The notes: generated by a model from the letters alone, not told the origin. DNA of 64,000 bases from Croceicoccus ponticola (GCF_004004515.1 NZ_RXOL01000002.1:62001-126000), one strand, 5' to 3'; shown: positions 9,160 to 18,816, numbered from the stretch's first letter. Made by a program: numbers and translations.

Positions 9160-10920
9160 ATGATTCGACCGCTGCTTCCCCTCGCCGCCCTGTCCCTCAC
9201 CATTTCGGCATGCGCGACCCTGCCCGGGACAGAGCGGACAGGGCCGGTTTCATCGCCGCAGCCGGTCACGGTCCGCATCGCGGGGATGAACGATTTTCAC
9301 GGCAATTTGCGCCCGTTGAAAAGCCCGATCAACGTGATGACGCCCGACGGGAAGGTCGTGCAGGCTCCCGCTGGCGGAGCGGCTTGGCTTGCCTCTGCCA
9401 TTGCCGCCATTCGTGCGCAGTCGGCCTATTCGATGGTGATTTCGGCGGGCGACATGATCGGGGCGAGCCCGCTGGAATCCGCAGCATTCCTCGACGAACC
9501 TGCGATCGGTGTCGCAAACCGGATCGGGGTGGATTTCAACGCAGTCGGCAACCACGAATTCGACAAGGGCTGGCGCGAGCTGAAGCGCATCCAAGACGGC
9601 GGGTGCGAGAAATTCACCTTGCGTGAACCCTGTGCGGTGGAACCGGATTTCGCGGGCGCCCAGTTCCCGTTCCTTGCCGCCAACGTCATCGGCCCCGGCG
9701 GCGAACCGCTATTCCCGGCCTATGGCCTCAAGCAGTTTGGTGAAGGGGAAGGCTCGGTCACCGTCGGCGTCGTCGGGCTGCCGCTGCGCGATGTGCCCGA
9801 TCTCGTCACGCCAAGCGGTGTCGCCGACCTGACGTTCGGGGACGAATCGGATGCGATCAACCGCGCCGTGGACGAACTCGTCATAAGGGGCGCCGACGCC
9901 ATCGTCGTCACAATCCATCAGGGGCTATATACCGACCCCGGATCGGACGCGAACGGCTGCAACAGTGTGTCGGGCGACCTGCTGCCGATCCTCGCCCGGT
10001 TGGACCCGCGCGTCGACCTCGTGATTTCGGGCCACACGCATTTTGCCTATGTCTGCGATTTTGCCACCATTGATCAGGCGCGCCCCTTCCTTGTCACCAG
10101 TGCTGGATACGGCGGTTCGCTCGTCACCGATATCGCGCTGACCATCGACCCGGTCTCCAACGCGGTTGTCGCCCGTTCCGCACGCAACATCGTGGTGCAG
10201 AGCGAGGGCATGGCTAAGGACGGTACGCCTTTGCCGGTTCACGCATCGCTGGGCCTGATCGTCCCGGATTCCGCCGTGACCGCATATGTCGCGCAGTACG
10301 TGGGGGCGGTCGATGAAGTCGCGAGGCGCGTAGTCGGGCGACTTTCGGACGAGGCAATCCTGCCCGACGACGACAGCCTTGAAACCGCGCTTGGCGACAT
10401 GATCGCCGATGCCCAGCTGGCCGCCACCCGGGACGTGGGCGCACAGATCGCCTTCATGAACAATTCGGGCGTGCGCGCCGGCCTCGCTCCAAACGCGGAT
10501 GGCGCTGTGACCTTCGGCGATATTTATGCCGCGCAACCCTTTGGCAATACGCTCGTCACCATGACGCTGACCGGTGATCAGCTGCTCGACGCGCTTGAAC
10601 AGCAGTTCAACGACAATGCAGTCAAACGGCAGATCCTGTCCCCTTCGGCCGGCTTCGCCTTCAGCTACGATCGCGCAAGGAAAGAGGGCGACCGAGTCGT
10701 CAGCGCAACGCTGGATGGCGCAGCCATCAATCCGCTCAAATCCTATCGCGTGACGGTGAACAGCTTTCTTGCCGCAGGCGGTGACGGGTTCACCGTGTTC
10801 ACCACGGGCACGCAGACGACGACCGGCGGCAACGATCTCGATACGCTGCAATCGTGGCTGGGCGCGGTGCCGGTTCGCCAGCTGCCCGTAACGGACCGCG
10901 TGGCGAACCTGACCCGCTGA
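9160..10920 (+). CDS. 5'-nucleotidase / UshA-type bifunctional metallophosphatase lipoprotein
   Basis: A predicted periplasmic nucleotide-hydrolysing enzyme of 586 residues. The N-terminus is a lipoprotein signal with lipobox 'ISAC'. The metallophosphatase domain has the metal-binding blocks 'NDFHGNL', 'GNHEFD' and 'GHTHF'. The C-terminal 5'-nucleotidase domain has 'NNSGVRAGL' and a 'GGDGFTVF' substrate-binding loop. It probably salvages phosphate and nucleosides from extracellular nucleotides. It converges on the glutathione peroxidase gene with a gap of 13 bases. The exact substrate cannot be told from sequence. Confidence 0.9.
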   Translation: MIRPLLPLAALSLTISACATLPGTERTGPVSSPQPVTVRIAGMNDFHGNLRPLKSPINVMTPDGKVVQAPAGGAAWLASAIAAIRAQSAYSMVISAGDMIGASPLESAAFLDEPAIGVANRIGVDFNAVGNHEFDKGWRELKRIQDGGCEKFTLREPCAVEPDFAGAQFPFLAANVIGPGGEPLFPAYGLKQFGEGEGSVTVGVVGLPLRDVPDLVTPSGVADLTFGDESDAINRAVDELVIRGADAIVVTIHQGLYTDPGSDANGCNSVSGDLLPILARLDPRVDLVISGHTHFAYVCDFATIDQARPFLVTSAGYGGSLVTDIALTIDPVSNAVVARSARNIVVQSEGMAKDGTPLPVHASLGLIVPDSAVTAYVAQYVGAVDEVARRVVGRLSDEAILPDDDSLETALGDMIADAQLAATRDVGAQIAFMNNSGVRAGLAPNADGAVTFGDIYAAQPFGNTLVTMTLTGDQLLDALEQQFNDNAVKRQILSPSAGFAFSYDRARKEGDRVVSATLDGAAINPLKSYRVTVNSFLAAGGDGFTVFTTGTQTTTGGNDLDTLQSWLGAVPVRQLPVTDRVANLTR

Positions 10921-10933
10921 CGCGAAACGCTGG

Positions 10934-11470
10934 TTAAAGCGCGTCTTCGATGGCGCCGATCAGTTCGGCATCGTCGGGCGCGGTCGTCGGCGAAAACCGG
11001 GCGATGACATCGCCGTTGCGGCCGACGAGGAACTTTTCGAAGTTCCACAGCACTTCGGGATCGGCATTGGGCGTCATGCCGAAACCGCGCAGCTTTTCGC
11101 GGAACGCTTCGGGATCGCCCATCTTCGTCGGGGCGGCTTCGATTAGTTCGGCATAGAGCGGCTGCTTGTCCGCGCCGACGACACCCGCCTTGGCAAAGAC
11201 CGGGAAGGTGACGCCAAAGCTGGTTTCGCAAAAAGTGCCAATCTCGGCATCCGTGCCGGGTTCCTGTGCGCCGAAATCGTTGGCGGGGAACGCCAGCACT
11301 TCGAAACCCTGATCCGCGTATTTGTCGTACAGCGCCTGAAGCCCTGAATATTGCGGGGTCAGCCCGCATTGCGACGCTACGTTGACGATCAGCAGCACCT
11401 TGCCAAGGTGCGCCTCGATGCTGTCCGCGCTGCCGTCGCCGCGGGTGAGGGCAATATTCGAAAGTGCCAT
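10934..11470 (-). CDS. Glutathione peroxidase family protein (Cys type)
   Basis: A 178-residue thiol peroxidase that should reduce hydroperoxides. The peroxidatic Cys sits in 'NVASQCGLTPQY' and the Trp-Asn pair of the catalytic tetrad in 'VLWNFEKFL'. The usual 'FPCNQFGGQEPG' block reads 'FPANDFGAQEPG', so the second Cys is Ala and the tetrad Gln is Asp. It therefore belongs to a variant subgroup whose resolving mechanism may differ. The start has GGAGAG at good spacing. The next genes upstream on the same strand are the CoA-transferase group. Confidence 0.88.
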   Translation of the reverse strand: MALSNIALTRGDGSADSIEAHLGKVLLIVNVASQCGLTPQYSGLQALYDKYADQGFEVLAFPANDFGAQEPGTDAEIGTFCETSFGVTFPVFAKAGVVGADKQPLYAELIEAAPTKMGDPEAFREKLRGFGMTPNADPEVLWNFEKFLVGRNGDVIARFSPTTAPDDAELIGAIEDAL

Positions 11471-11506
11471 GGGAATCTCTCCAAGCTGTCAGGCCTTATC
11501 AGCCTG

Positions 11507-12142
11507 TCACGATACGTAGTGCGCCGTGGTCTTTTCGGCCACTTCTTCCGCCGTCACGCCGGGCGCCAGTTCGACGAGCCGGAACGGGCTGTCGTGATCG
11601 GGGCGCTGGAACACCGCGAGATCGGTGACGATCATGTCGACCACGTTCTTGCCGGTCAGCGGCAGGGTGCAGGTCGGGATGAACTTGGGATCGCCGTTCT
11701 TCGACGTATGCTCCATCACGACGATGATCTTCTTGACCCCGGCGACAAGGTCCATTGCCCCGCCCATGCCCTTGATCATCTTGCCCGGGATCATCCAGTT
11801 GGCGATGTCGCCGTTCTGGTCCACCTCCATCGCGCCCAGCACGGTGAGATCGATATGCCCGCCCCGGATCATCGCGAAGCTGGCGGCGCTGTCGAAATAA
11901 GCTGTTTGAGGAAGTTCGCTGATCGTCTGCTTGCCGGCATTGATCAGGTCGGCGTCCTCTTCGCCCTCGATTGGAAAGGGCCCAATGCCGAGCATGCCGT
12001 TTTCGGACTGCAGCGTCACGTCCATCCCGGCGGGGATGTGGTTTGCCACCAGCGTGGGAATGCCGATGCCCAGGTTCACATAGAAACCGTCCTCCAGCTC
12101 CTTGGCGGCGCGGGCGGCCATCTCGTCACGGGTCCAGGGCAT
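11507..12142 (-). CDS. scoB: 3-oxoacid CoA-transferase, subunit B
   Basis: Beta subunit of a two-subunit CoA-transferase that moves CoA between succinyl-CoA (or acetyl-CoA) and a 3-oxo acid such as acetoacetate. The catalytic Glu lies in '[12 protein letters not shown]', and 'GAMDLVAG' and '[11 protein letters not shown]' are typical family blocks. The length of 211 residues is normal. AGGAGAG precedes the ATG. Unusually, the alpha-subunit gene is not adjacent: a lipoprotein gene lies between the two on the same strand. The choice between scoB and the acetate-specific atoA is not certain. Confidence 0.88.
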   Translation of the reverse strand: MPWTRDEMAARAAKELEDGFYVNLGIGIPTLVANHIPAGMDVTLQSENGMLGIGPFPIEGEEDADLINAGKQTISELPQTAYFDSAASFAMIRGGHIDLTVLGAMEVDQNGDIANWMIPGKMIKGMGGAMDLVAGVKKIIVVMEHTSKNGDPKFIPTCTLPLTGKNVVDMIVTDLAVFQRPDHDSPFRLVELAPGVTAEEVAEKTTAHYVS

Positions 12143-12179
12143 TGTGGTCTCTCCTTGTCGAAACGAATGAGACGCGCCG

Positions 12180-13001
12180 TCAGGCGGCGTATTCGATGGG
12201 TGGGGGAAGTTCGAACCAGCCGTTGCCGATCAGTTCGTCGAATGGGGTGGGTGCATCAGGATCGCGCAGGTAATCCATCAGCGCGTCGAAATCGCCCTTG
12301 CGGTCGCCGACGATGGCCTTGATGCACCATTCGCCGGCGGCGGCATTGCGGCGCTCCGTTTTGGTTTCGGCGGGATCGCGGGTCAGCAACAGCGCATCGC
12401 GGCGGGCAGGGTCCAGCCCGCTTGCCGCCAGCGCGTCGCGAATGTCGCCTGCCCGGTTTTCATCGAGGACGCTGGTCCACAGCACGGCCAATCCCTGCGC
12501 TCGCGCGGTCGCCAGCGCGGGCGCAAGCCCAGGCGCCGCAACTGGCGCGCCCTGATCCAGCCGCAGCGCGATATCGCCCGGATCGAGATCGACGAGGATC
12601 GCCGGTATTCTGGACGAGCAAGTCAGGAGCAACGGCCCATCCGCGCTTGCCGCGGGATCGGGGATGACCGAAAGCCCGCTTTCCTTGTTACCGACCGCGA
12701 ACAGGGCCATCCGGACGAAATCCTCCGTCCGGTTGGCGGCGACCGGCGAACCGAGGCCGGGGCGTGTTTGGGCGGCGGGCTGGGCGGCAACGGGCTGAGC
12801 GATAACTGCTACGCTTTCCACCTGCCCGGTTCTGGCAGCACTATCGGCCGATGTGGTGTCGGACTTGCCCACCGCTTTGGTGGTCAGCACACCGCTCGCC
12901 AGCACGGGGATTGCCGCCGCGACGCAACCACTCAGCGCTCCAGCCACAGCGACGCTGGCCAGCAACATGCCGCATAGGCGAAAGGCGCGCGCCGGACTCA
13001 C
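12180..13001 (-). CDS. Putative HAD-like lipoprotein between the CoA-transferase subunit genes
   Basis: About 273 residues from the chosen GTG. The frame is open to 13,097, but that would overlap the upstream gene by 50 bases. A signal with Cys in '[10 protein letters not shown]' suggests a lipoprotein. An Ala/Pro-rich linker follows. The C-terminal part has an order like that of HAD acid phosphatases: a possible nucleophile block 'ILVDLDPGD', '[15 protein letters not shown]', and '[14 protein letters not shown]', which resembles motif IV. The block after the first two aspartates is not canonical (Pro-Gly instead of Glu-Thr), so activity is uncertain. A periplasmic phosphatase or a degenerate relative is the best guess. 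Confidence 0.55.
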   Translation of the reverse strand: MSPARAFRLCGMLLASVAVAGALSGCVAAAIPVLASGVLTTKAVGKSDTTSADSAARTGQVESVAVIAQPVAAQPAAQTRPGLGSPVAANRTEDFVRMALFAVGNKESGLSVIPDPAASADGPLLLTCSSRIPAILVDLDPGDIALRLDQGAPVAAPGLAPALATARAQGLAVLWTSVLDENRAGDIRDALAASGLDPARRDALLLTRDPAETKTERRNAAAGEWCIKAIVGDRKGDFDALMDYLRDPDAPTPFDELIGNGWFELPPPIEYAA

Positions 13002-13047
13002 GCGAACACACGCCCCGCCGCATGGTATCCGAAGCGCATCGCGGAAA

Positions 13048-13755
13048 TCAGGCCGCTTCGCGCTGGCGCGTCGTGCGGAATTCGATCTTCTTGTCATAGG
13101 GGGCGCCGACGATCACCCGCTGCACATAGACGCCGGGCAGGTGGATGCAGTCGGGGTCGAGGCTGCCGGTGGGGACGATCTCTTCCACCTCCACGACGCA
13201 AACCTTGCCGCAGGTCGCGGCGGGCAGGTTGAAGTTGCGCGCCGTCTTGCGGAAGACGAGGTTGCCGCTTTCGTCCGACTTCCACGCCTTCACCAGCGCG
13301 AGATCGGCGAAAATGCCCTGTTCGAGGATATAATCCTGACCGCCGAAGTTCTTCACTTCCTTGCCGTCAGCGACCTGCGTGCCGACGCCGGTCTTGGTGT
13401 AGAAGCCGGGAATCCCCGCGCCGCCCGCGCGCATGCGCTCGGCAAGCGTGCCCTGCGGGCTGAATTCGACCTCAAGCTCACCTGCAAGGAACTGGCGCTC
13501 GAATTCCTTGTTCTCGCCGACGTAGGAACTGATCATCTTCCGAATTTGCCGGGTCCGCAGCAGCTTGCCGAGCCCTTCGCCGTCGATGCCCGCATTGTTC
13601 GATGCGACCGTTAGGCCCGTCACGCCGCTTTCGACCACCGCGTCGATCAGGCGTTCGGGAATGCCGCACAGGCCGAAGCCGCCGCTGGCGATGAGGATAT
13701 CATCCTTCAACAAGCCTTCGAGAGCGGTCTTGGCATCGGGATAGAGCTTTTTCAT
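13048..13755 (-). CDS. scoA: 3-oxoacid CoA-transferase, subunit A
   Basis: Alpha subunit of the CoA-transferase, 235 residues. The family block 'ASGGFGLCGIPE' near the N-terminus and 'VASNNAGIDGEGLG' are clear, as is 'EFSPQGTLAERMRAGG'. With subunit B it should allow use or release of acetoacetate and related acids. This connects loosely to the acetoacetyl-CoA reductase gene later in the window. The gene is divergent from glnE. The start is preceded by only a weak ribosome-binding site. Confidence 0.9.
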   Translation of the reverse strand: MKKLYPDAKTALEGLLKDDILIASGGFGLCGIPERLIDAVVESGVTGLTVASNNAGIDGEGLGKLLRTRQIRKMISSYVGENKEFERQFLAGELEVEFSPQGTLAERMRAGGAGIPGFYTKTGVGTQVADGKEVKNFGGQDYILEQGIFADLALVKAWKSDESGNLVFRKTARNFNLPAATCGKVCVVEVEEIVPTGSLDPDCIHLPGVYVQRVIVGAPYDKKIEFRTTRQREAA

Positions 13756-13891
13756 CGCGAGAACGGCCTTCCTGAAAGTCGGTTCGACAATCGGGCGCTT
13801 TTAGTCAAAAATTGCGCAATGTCACGTGGGCGCGATTGCGAAGTTGTCGGCTCCGCTTGCATCATGCGCAACGCAAGTTCATCCCCATGGC

Positions 13892-16597
13892 ATGGACAGC
13901 CAGCACCAAGCCGACTGGCCCGATGCATTGCAGCGGGCACGCGAACATGCGCCGTTTCTGGCCGACCTGATGGACAAATGGCCCGATCTCGTCGCCTTGC
14001 TGGCCGCCGGGCTGGGCGACGAGGCGCTGGATTTTGCCAAATCGGCAGGAAAGGGCATCGATGATGTCAGCGTCGCATTGCGGCGCGAAAAGCAGGCGCT
14101 GGCGCTGGCGCTGGCGATCGGCGACCTGGCGGGCGCGTTCCCGCTGCTGAAGGTCACCGGCGAACTGTCCGATTTCGCCAGCCGCGCGCTTCATGCCGCC
14201 ATCGGCGAGGCGCTGGCCCACCGCGTTCCGGGCGCACCGAACATCGGTATGACCGCGCTGGCGCTTGGGAAGCACGGCGCAGGCGAATTGAATTTTTCGT
14301 CGGATATCGACCCCATCTTGCTCTACGATCCGGCCACCCTGCCCCGCCGCCCCCGCGACGAACCTGGCGAAGCGGCGCAAATCGCAGCACGGCGCATCGT
14401 GCAGACGATGAGCGGCATGACCGCCGACGGTTACGTGTTTCGCATCGACTTGCGCCTACGCCCCGCAAGCGAGGTGAGCCCGCTGGCGATCAGTTTTGAC
14501 GGCGCGCTGACGCATTACGAAAGTTCGGCCCTTGCATGGGAACGTGCCGCCTTCATCCGGGCGAAATCGGTGGCGGGCGATGTGGAGGCAGGGCGCGCCT
14601 TTCTTGCCGCGATACGATCGTTCGTATGGCGCAAATCACTGGATTTCGGCGCGATTGCAGAGGTTGGCTCGCTCGTCCACCGCATCCGCGACGTTCACAG
14701 CGGACCGTCCCGCCCCGGCCCCGGCTACGATCTCAAGAAAGGGCGCGGCGGCATCCGCGAGGTCGAATTCTTCGCGCAAATCCACCAGTTGATCCACGGC
14801 GGACGCGATCCTTCGCTGCGCGTTTCGGGCACGCGCGCCGCTTTGGACGCGCTGGCCGCGGCGGGGGTCGTGTCGGCGCAGGACGCGACGGTCATGGGCG
14901 AAGCCTATGACCGGCTTCGCGTCGTCGAACACCGGTTGCAGATGGTGAACGATCGGCAGACGCATGCGCTGCCTGCGGGCGACGCGCTCGACAACGTGGC
15001 GCAGCTGGACGGATTGTCCGACGGCGCGGCGCTGGTGACAGAGCTTGAGGCGATCTGCGACCGGGTCAGCGTGCGGTTCGACAAGCTGGTCGAAGCCCAT
15101 GGCGGACCGCGCACGCCGATTGCCGACACCATTGCCGCGCCCGTTGCCGAAGAAAGGCTTGAGGAACTTGGTTTTGCCGACCCCGAAGCGATGGCGCGGC
15201 GGATCGGCGGTTGGGAATCGGGGCGCGTCAAATGCCTGCGCAGCGAAGCGGCCCGCAACGCCTTTGCCGCGATCCGTCCGCAATTGCTGGAGGCGATGGC
15301 CAATGCGCCCGAACCCGAACGGGCGATCACGCGCTGGGAACAGATGCTCGCGCAGTTGCCGTCGGCGATCAATATCTTCCGTTTGCTGGAGGCGCGGCCC
15401 GCACTGCTCGACACGTTGGCGCGAGTGCTGGCGCTGTCCCCAGCGCTTGCCGATGCGCTGGCACGGCGCGGCGACCTGCTCGACACACTGATCGACAACA
15501 GCGCCTTTACCTTGCCGGGATCGGTAGACGAACTGGTCGCGGAATTCGGCGACGACGCGCTCGATTACGAAGCAGCGCTGGATAAAGTGCGGCGCAAGGT
15601 CGGCGATCTGCGCTTTGCGCTGGGCGTGCAATTGCTCGACAACGCGCACGACCCGCTGGCCATCGCGGCGGCGTTATCGCGAGTTGCAGAAGCCGCGATC
15701 GGCGTCTGCGCCCGGGTCGCGGCGCGCGAATTTGCCGAAGCACATGGGCGGATGGGCGACCGGCAGCTTGTCATCCTGGGCCTTGGCCGGCTGGGCGGCG
15801 GGGTGCTGACCCATGCGTCCGACCTTGATCTCATATATTTGTTCACCGGCAATTTTGATGGCGAAAGCGACGGGCGCCGCCCGCTTGGCGCGACGCAGTA
15901 TTTCAATCGGCTAGCCCAGCGCACGACCGGCGCGCTCACCGTCCCCACGGCCGAAGGCGCGCTGTTCGAAGTCGACACCCGATTACGCCCGTCCGGCGCG
16001 CAAGGGCTGCTGGCCGTCAGCATCGAAAGCTTTGGATTGTATCAGGCCGAATCGGCTTGGACTTGGGAACACATGGCGCTGATGCGCGCGCGCGTGCTTT
16101 ATGGTCCCGCGTGCGCGCGCGAGGATTTGCGTGGCATCGTCGCCAGCGTTGCAGGGGCTTCGCGCGATCCTGCGAAGCTTTGTGAAGACGTCCTGTCCAT
16201 GCGGCGGGATATGGCGAGCCACAAGCCGCCCAAGGGCCCGCTGGACATCAAGCTGGCGCGGGGCGGACTGGTCGATCTCGAATTCCTCGTCCATTTCCAT
16301 CAGCTTCGTCACGGGGCCTGCCTCGAGCCCGGACTGGGCACCGCGATCGGCTGCCTGATCGATGCGGGCCGCCTGCCGCCCGAAATGGCCGCCGCGCACG
16401 ACCTTATGACGCGGATGCTGGTGACGCTGCGACTTGTGTCGCCCGATGCGAACCTGCCGCCGCCTGCGGCGAAGGCTGTGCTGGCCGCCAACTGCCGCGC
16501 CGGGGACTGGGACGCGCTGATGACCGCACTCGACAAGGCGCGGGCACAGGTGGCAGGGGCGTGGGCCACGACATTCGACGAAGAACTGGAGCTTTGA
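13892..16597 (+). CDS. glnE: Glutamine synthetase adenylyltransferase/deadenylylase
   Basis: Controls glutamine synthetase by adding or removing AMP in response to PII and glutamine. It has two nucleotidyltransferase domains joined by a helical linker. The N-terminal one shows 'GKHGAGELNFSSDIDP' and the C-terminal one 'LGLGRLGGGVLTHASDLDL'. A further helical regulatory region follows each. The start was placed at the ATG giving 'MDSQHQADWPDAL', for 901 residues. A GTG 66 bases upstream would give 923. The adjacent bcp gene is a common alphaproteobacterial neighbour. Functionally it connects to gltB and gltD at the right end of the window. Confidence 0.93.
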   Translation: MDSQHQADWPDALQRAREHAPFLADLMDKWPDLVALLAAGLGDEALDFAKSAGKGIDDVSVALRREKQALALALAIGDLAGAFPLLKVTGELSDFASRALHAAIGEALAHRVPGAPNIGMTALALGKHGAGELNFSSDIDPILLYDPATLPRRPRDEPGEAAQIAARRIVQTMSGMTADGYVFRIDLRLRPASEVSPLAISFDGALTHYESSALAWERAAFIRAKSVAGDVEAGRAFLAAIRSFVWRKSLDFGAIAEVGSLVHRIRDVHSGPSRPGPGYDLKKGRGGIREVEFFAQIHQLIHGGRDPSLRVSGTRAALDALAAAGVVSAQDATVMGEAYDRLRVVEHRLQMVNDRQTHALPAGDALDNVAQLDGLSDGAALVTELEAICDRVSVRFDKLVEAHGGPRTPIADTIAAPVAEERLEELGFADPEAMARRIGGWESGRVKCLRSEAARNAFAAIRPQLLEAMANAPEPERAITRWEQMLAQLPSAINIFRLLEARPALLDTLARVLALSPALADALARRGDLLDTLIDNSAFTLPGSVDELVAEFGDDALDYEAALDKVRRKVGDLRFALGVQLLDNAHDPLAIAAALSRVAEAAIGVCARVAAREFAEAHGRMGDRQLVILGLGRLGGGVLTHASDLDLIYLFTGNFDGESDGRRPLGATQYFNRLAQRTTGALTVPTAEGALFEVDTRLRPSGAQGLLAVSIESFGLYQAESAWTWEHMALMRARVLYGPACAREDLRGIVASVAGASRDPAKLCEDVLSMRRDMASHKPPKGPLDIKLARGGLVDLEFLVHFHQLRHGACLEPGLGTAIGCLIDAGRLPPEMAAAHDLMTRMLVTLRLVSPDANLPPPAAKAVLAANCRAGDWDALMTALDKARAQVAGAWATTFDEELEL

Positions 16598-16599
16598 CC

Positions 16600-17076
16600 A
16601 TGACCGAACAGCGCCCCGACGTCGGCGACGCCTTTCCCGACATTGCGATGGAAACGCCCGAAGGCGAAATGCTTTCGATTTCCGATTTCAGCGGCAGGCC
16701 GGTCGTCGTATTCTTCTATCCCAAGGCCAACACGCCCGGCTGCACGACGGAAGCGAAGGACTTTTCGGCCCTGCTTCCCGAATTCACCAAGGCGGGCGTC
16801 GCCGTGCTGGGCGCGAGCAAGGACAAGCCCGCCGCGCAAGCCAAGTTCATCGCCAAGCACGAACTGACTGTCGACATCGCATCCGATGCCGAAGAGAACG
16901 GCGTCACCGATGCTCTGGGCGTATGGACCGAAAAGCAGAACTATGGCCGCAGCTATATGGGTATCGAGCGTTCGACCTTTCTTGTCGGTCCGAACGGCAA
17001 GATCGCAAAGGTCTGGCGCAAAGTGCGGGTAAAGGGCCATGCCGATGCGGTGCTGGAGGCTGCGCGCGCGCTTTGA
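16600..17076 (+). CDS. bcp: Peroxiredoxin (Bcp/PrxQ type)
   Basis: Thiol peroxidase of 158 residues that reduces peroxides, usually with thioredoxin. The peroxidatic Cys48 is in 'PKANTPGCTTEAKDF'. The classical resolving Cys five residues later is Lys here, and Cys48 is the only cysteine in the protein, so this is a 1-Cys form. The ATG follows the glnE stop by two bases and matches the family N-terminus 'DVGDAFPDI'. The longer open frame upstream lies within glnE. Confidence 0.92.
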   Translation: MTEQRPDVGDAFPDIAMETPEGEMLSISDFSGRPVVVFFYPKANTPGCTTEAKDFSALLPEFTKAGVAVLGASKDKPAAQAKFIAKHELTVDIASDAEENGVTDALGVWTEKQNYGRSYMGIERSTFLVGPNGKIAKVWRKVRVKGHADAVLEAARAL

Positions 17077-17885
17077 TCCGTTCGGTGAACGACGTGCCGC
17101 CCACTGTCGCATCGGCTATCCAAGCTGCGTTGTTAACCGGCGATCCGCGCGCCAAGGTGATGGCGACGCGCAAAGTGGCGCGCGACTGGCGGCAGGGGCG
17201 GATGGAATTCGCATTCGATTGCGCGATGCCCGACCAACCGGCGCGCCCCGCCCATCCCGAACTGCTGCCGCCCGCGCAAATGCCCCGGCGCAGCAAGGGC
17301 GGCTCCCAACGCGGGCGCATCGCACTGTGGCATTCGGTCGCGCACATCGAGTTCGTCGCCATCGACCTCGCGCTCGACATGGCGGGGCGATTCGGCGCCG
17401 AGATGGGCCGCGACTTCGTTTCCGACTTTCTGTGGGTGGCGGCGGACGAGGCGATGCATTTTGCCCTGCTCGACCGCAAGTTGCGCACGATGGGCAGTTA
17501 CTATGGTGCCCTCCCCGCACATGACGGGCTGTGGCAGGCTGCGCACGAAACCCGGCACGATGTCGCCGCGCGGCTCGCAATCGTGCCGATGATGCTGGAG
17601 GCGCGGGGATTGGACGTGACGCCCGCGATGACGGACCGGGTCAGGGCGCTTGGCGACGAAAACGGTGCGCGGATTCTCGAACGAATCCTTGACGACGAGA
17701 TTCGGCATGTGCGGTTCGGGACCAAGCACTTCGGTGAACTGTGTCGCACGAACGACGAAAGCCCGCAGGAAATCTGGCAAATTTTGGTGAGAAAGCACTT
17801 CCACGGTGCCCTGAAGCCGCCATTCAACGACTCGGCGCGTGCGGCAGCCGGTTTGTCGCGGGATTTCCGCGCCGGTATTGTGTGA
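17073..17885 (+). CDS. DUF455 ferritin-like protein
   Basis: A 270-residue protein of the DUF455 family, a ferritin-like four-helix fold expected to bind two metals. The Glu and ExxH metal ligands appear as 'HIEFVAIDLALD', 'ADEAMHFALLD' and 'DDEIRHVRFG'. No substrate is established for the family. The likely start is the TTG overlapping the bcp stop, 13 bases after a GGAGG. A GTG four codons later is an alternative. The overlap with bcp suggests co-expression and a possible redox or oxidative-stress role, which is inference. Confidence 0.82.
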   Translation: MIRSVNDVPPTVASAIQAALLTGDPRAKVMATRKVARDWRQGRMEFAFDCAMPDQPARPAHPELLPPAQMPRRSKGGSQRGRIALWHSVAHIEFVAIDLALDMAGRFGAEMGRDFVSDFLWVAADEAMHFALLDRKLRTMGSYYGALPAHDGLWQAAHETRHDVAARLAIVPMMLEARGLDVTPAMTDRVRALGDENGARILERILDDEIRHVRFGTKHFGELCRTNDESPQEIWQILVRKHFHGALKPPFNDSARAAAGLSRDFRAGIV

Positions 17886-18066
17886 TTAACCTTTAAACCC
17901 GTAACCCTAACTCACGAGATCGACGGGGGGTTCCGAAAATCTCTACAAAAATTTCGCAATGGCCTTGCCGTTACATGCGGTGAGGCTGGCGCGCCGAGGG
18001 GGATCACACAGCGTTTATCGCACCTTTTAGGGGGGTCGAGGCGCTGGGAAACGAGGTACTTGGCAA

Positions 18067-18777
18067 ATGACGGACGGGTTTCGGTTTATGACTTTCAACG
18101 CTGGCAAGGGCCTGTTCCTGAGCATGATGGCCGCCGTTTCGATGGCGATGGCTCCTGCTCCGGCCCTGGCAAACACCAGCGCTGCCGTAAGCGCCGAGAT
18201 GAAGGCCCCGGTTCGTGAAAGCGCCGAAATCCCCGCCGGCAACACCCAGAATAGCGACATCCGTTTCAAACAGCTCTTCGCGAGCTGGAAAAAGGCCGAA
18301 AACGACAAGCCGGCTCTCGGCGTCGCTTCGATCCCTTCGCGTATGCCGCTTGAAACCGCCCGCTTTTCCAGCCTTTACGGTTCGCGCGTCCATCCCGTGA
18401 CGGGCGGTCGCAAGAACCATGACGGCATCGACATGGCTGCGCCAAGCGGCACCCCGATTTACGCAACGGCCGACGGTCGCGTCGAAATGGCGAAGTGGCA
18501 CGGCGGTTATGGCAACTACGTTCAGATCGAGCATGGCGACGCCGTGGAAACCCGTTACGGCCACATGAGCCGGATGAACGTTTCCGCCGGCCAGTCGGTC
18601 AAAAAGGGCGAGCTTATCGGATGGGTCGGCAGCACCGGCCGTTCGACCGGTCCGCACCTTCATTACGAAGTGCGCATTTCGGGTGAGCCGGTCGATCCGC
18701 AGCCCTACCTCCACGCCGACACGTTCCAGCAGGCTTTCGCCGATGCGAGCAACATGGGCGTTGGCGGTCCTGAATAA
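18067..18777 (+). CDS. M23 family metallopeptidase (LytM-type, exported)
   Basis: A 236-residue predicted periplasmic peptidoglycan endopeptidase or LytM-like regulator. An N-terminal signal peptide ends near 'APALANTSA'. The zinc-binding motifs of a catalytically competent M23 enzyme are present: His and Asp in 'KNHDGIDMAAPSG', His in 'ETRYGHMSRM' and HxH in 'GPHLHYEV'. There is no recognisable LysM or SPOR domain. A 180-base leader precedes it, and a strong hairpin follows the stop after about 40 bases, so it is probably a single-gene transcript. Confidence 0.92.
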   Translation: MTDGFRFMTFNAGKGLFLSMMAAVSMAMAPAPALANTSAAVSAEMKAPVRESAEIPAGNTQNSDIRFKQLFASWKKAENDKPALGVASIPSRMPLETARFSSLYGSRVHPVTGGRKNHDGIDMAAPSGTPIYATADGRVEMAKWHGGYGNYVQIEHGDAVETRYGHMSRMNVSAGQSVKKGELIGWVGSTGRSTGPHLHYEVRISGEPVDPQPYLHADTFQQAFADASNMGVGGPE

Positions 18778-18816
18778 GCCGACCATTTCGACCTAACGGC
18801 CCGATTGAGGGCATGA

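Noticed and set aside
8316-9160. Prophage around the lysozyme gene
   Set aside because: Only the lysozyme looks phage-like. Flanking genes are metK and a nucleotidase, with no integrase, attachment repeats or structural genes.
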